Shown: piece by piece, positions 27,355-27,388 of the stretch | How positions within the stretch are numbered: position 1 is the first letter of the stretch | How the letters are laid out: each line of letters opens with the position of its first letter | Virus record (IMG/VR): IMGVR_UViG_3300021425_000148 | Span: 1-27,388 of that record | Reading direction: 5' to 3' (one strand) | From: a virus | DNA length: 27,388 nt | Translations under genes and position numbers: made by a program | Notes under the pieces: generated by a model | What the model was told of the DNA's origin: nothing | What the model saw: the letters and a program-made list of their open reading frames with translations, nothing else | The model's database searches: none

Positions 27355-27388
27355 AAAACGCAAAGCTCGCAAGCTCTCTTTGCGTTGT
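27355..27388 (+). repeat. Conserved-loop hairpin repeat, copy 3 (cut by window edge)
   Basis: The arms AACGCAAAG (27357-27365) and CTTTGCGTT (27378-27386) pair perfectly and enclose a 12-base loop CTCGCAAGCTCT. Relative to copies 1 and 2 both arms carry an additional complementary base (C on one side, G on the other), while the loop core CTCGCAAGCTC is unchanged. The right-hand tail is outside the window. Confidence 0.85.

Overview
This AT-rich window looks like part of a tailed-phage genome (Caudoviricetes), probably a short-tailed marine phage. On the minus strand lies one long, tightly packed virion operon of about 25.7 kb, running from the large terminase at the right to tail-fibre genes at the left. 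On the plus strand, at the right end, lie small genes of early or accessory type. The marine assignment rests on sequence styles I know from uncultured marine and pelagiphage-like contigs: the MATYVNNLRLKEITTGDESG fibre N-terminus, the MPIPSSGQ adhesin N-terminus, DUF6321- and DUF5872-like basic proteins, and a GroES-like gene beside the scaffold gene. The host cannot be read from the sequence; the base composition suggests an AT-rich marine bacterium. I saw no tRNA, rRNA, CRISPR array, insertion sequence or integrase.

Layout, following transcription of the minus strand from right to left: large terminase (25676-24195); two small basic proteins; a giant 1455-residue protein that is probably an internal/ejection protein (23255-18888); portal (18888-16495); a membrane/lysis cluster (16475-15000) with a 3-TM holin and a 41-residue membrane gene; a 31-residue microgene; a protein with a dockerin-like calcium loop (14905-14414); a structural protein of unknown role; a small helical protein; a GroES-like co-chaperonin (13219-12794); scaffold (12792-11899); two capsid-cassette proteins; and the major capsid protein (10764-9853). 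A strong terminator follows the capsid gene. A new promoter then starts the second half: decoration-like proteins, a cluster of small Lys/Arg-rich proteins, two head-tail adaptor-like proteins, a Rossmann-like protein with its own putative promoter, and four fibre/adhesin proteins. The fibre set includes a cupredoxin-like copper-site motif, a peptidase S74 self-cleaving chaperone and a glycine-rich adhesin. A further small gene runs off the left edge.

The genes form an assembly line: terminase and portal package DNA; GroES-like protein, scaffold and capsid protein build the head; adaptors close it; fibres bind the host; the membrane cluster opens it. Many neighbouring genes are joined by a TAATG stop/start overlap, implying termination-reinitiation coupling. 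No tape measure, sheath or tube protein is visible, which fits a podovirus, but no nozzle, small terminase or endolysin was recognised either.

The right end (25677-27388) is organised differently. Short plus-strand transcription units each have a strong ribosome binding site and a rho-independent terminator, and a hairpin repeat sits at each unit boundary. The three repeat copies keep the same 11-base loop while the stem changes by compensatory substitution. I regard this repeat, the copper-site motif in the fibre, the giant protein between terminase and portal, and the very small genes as the most interesting content.
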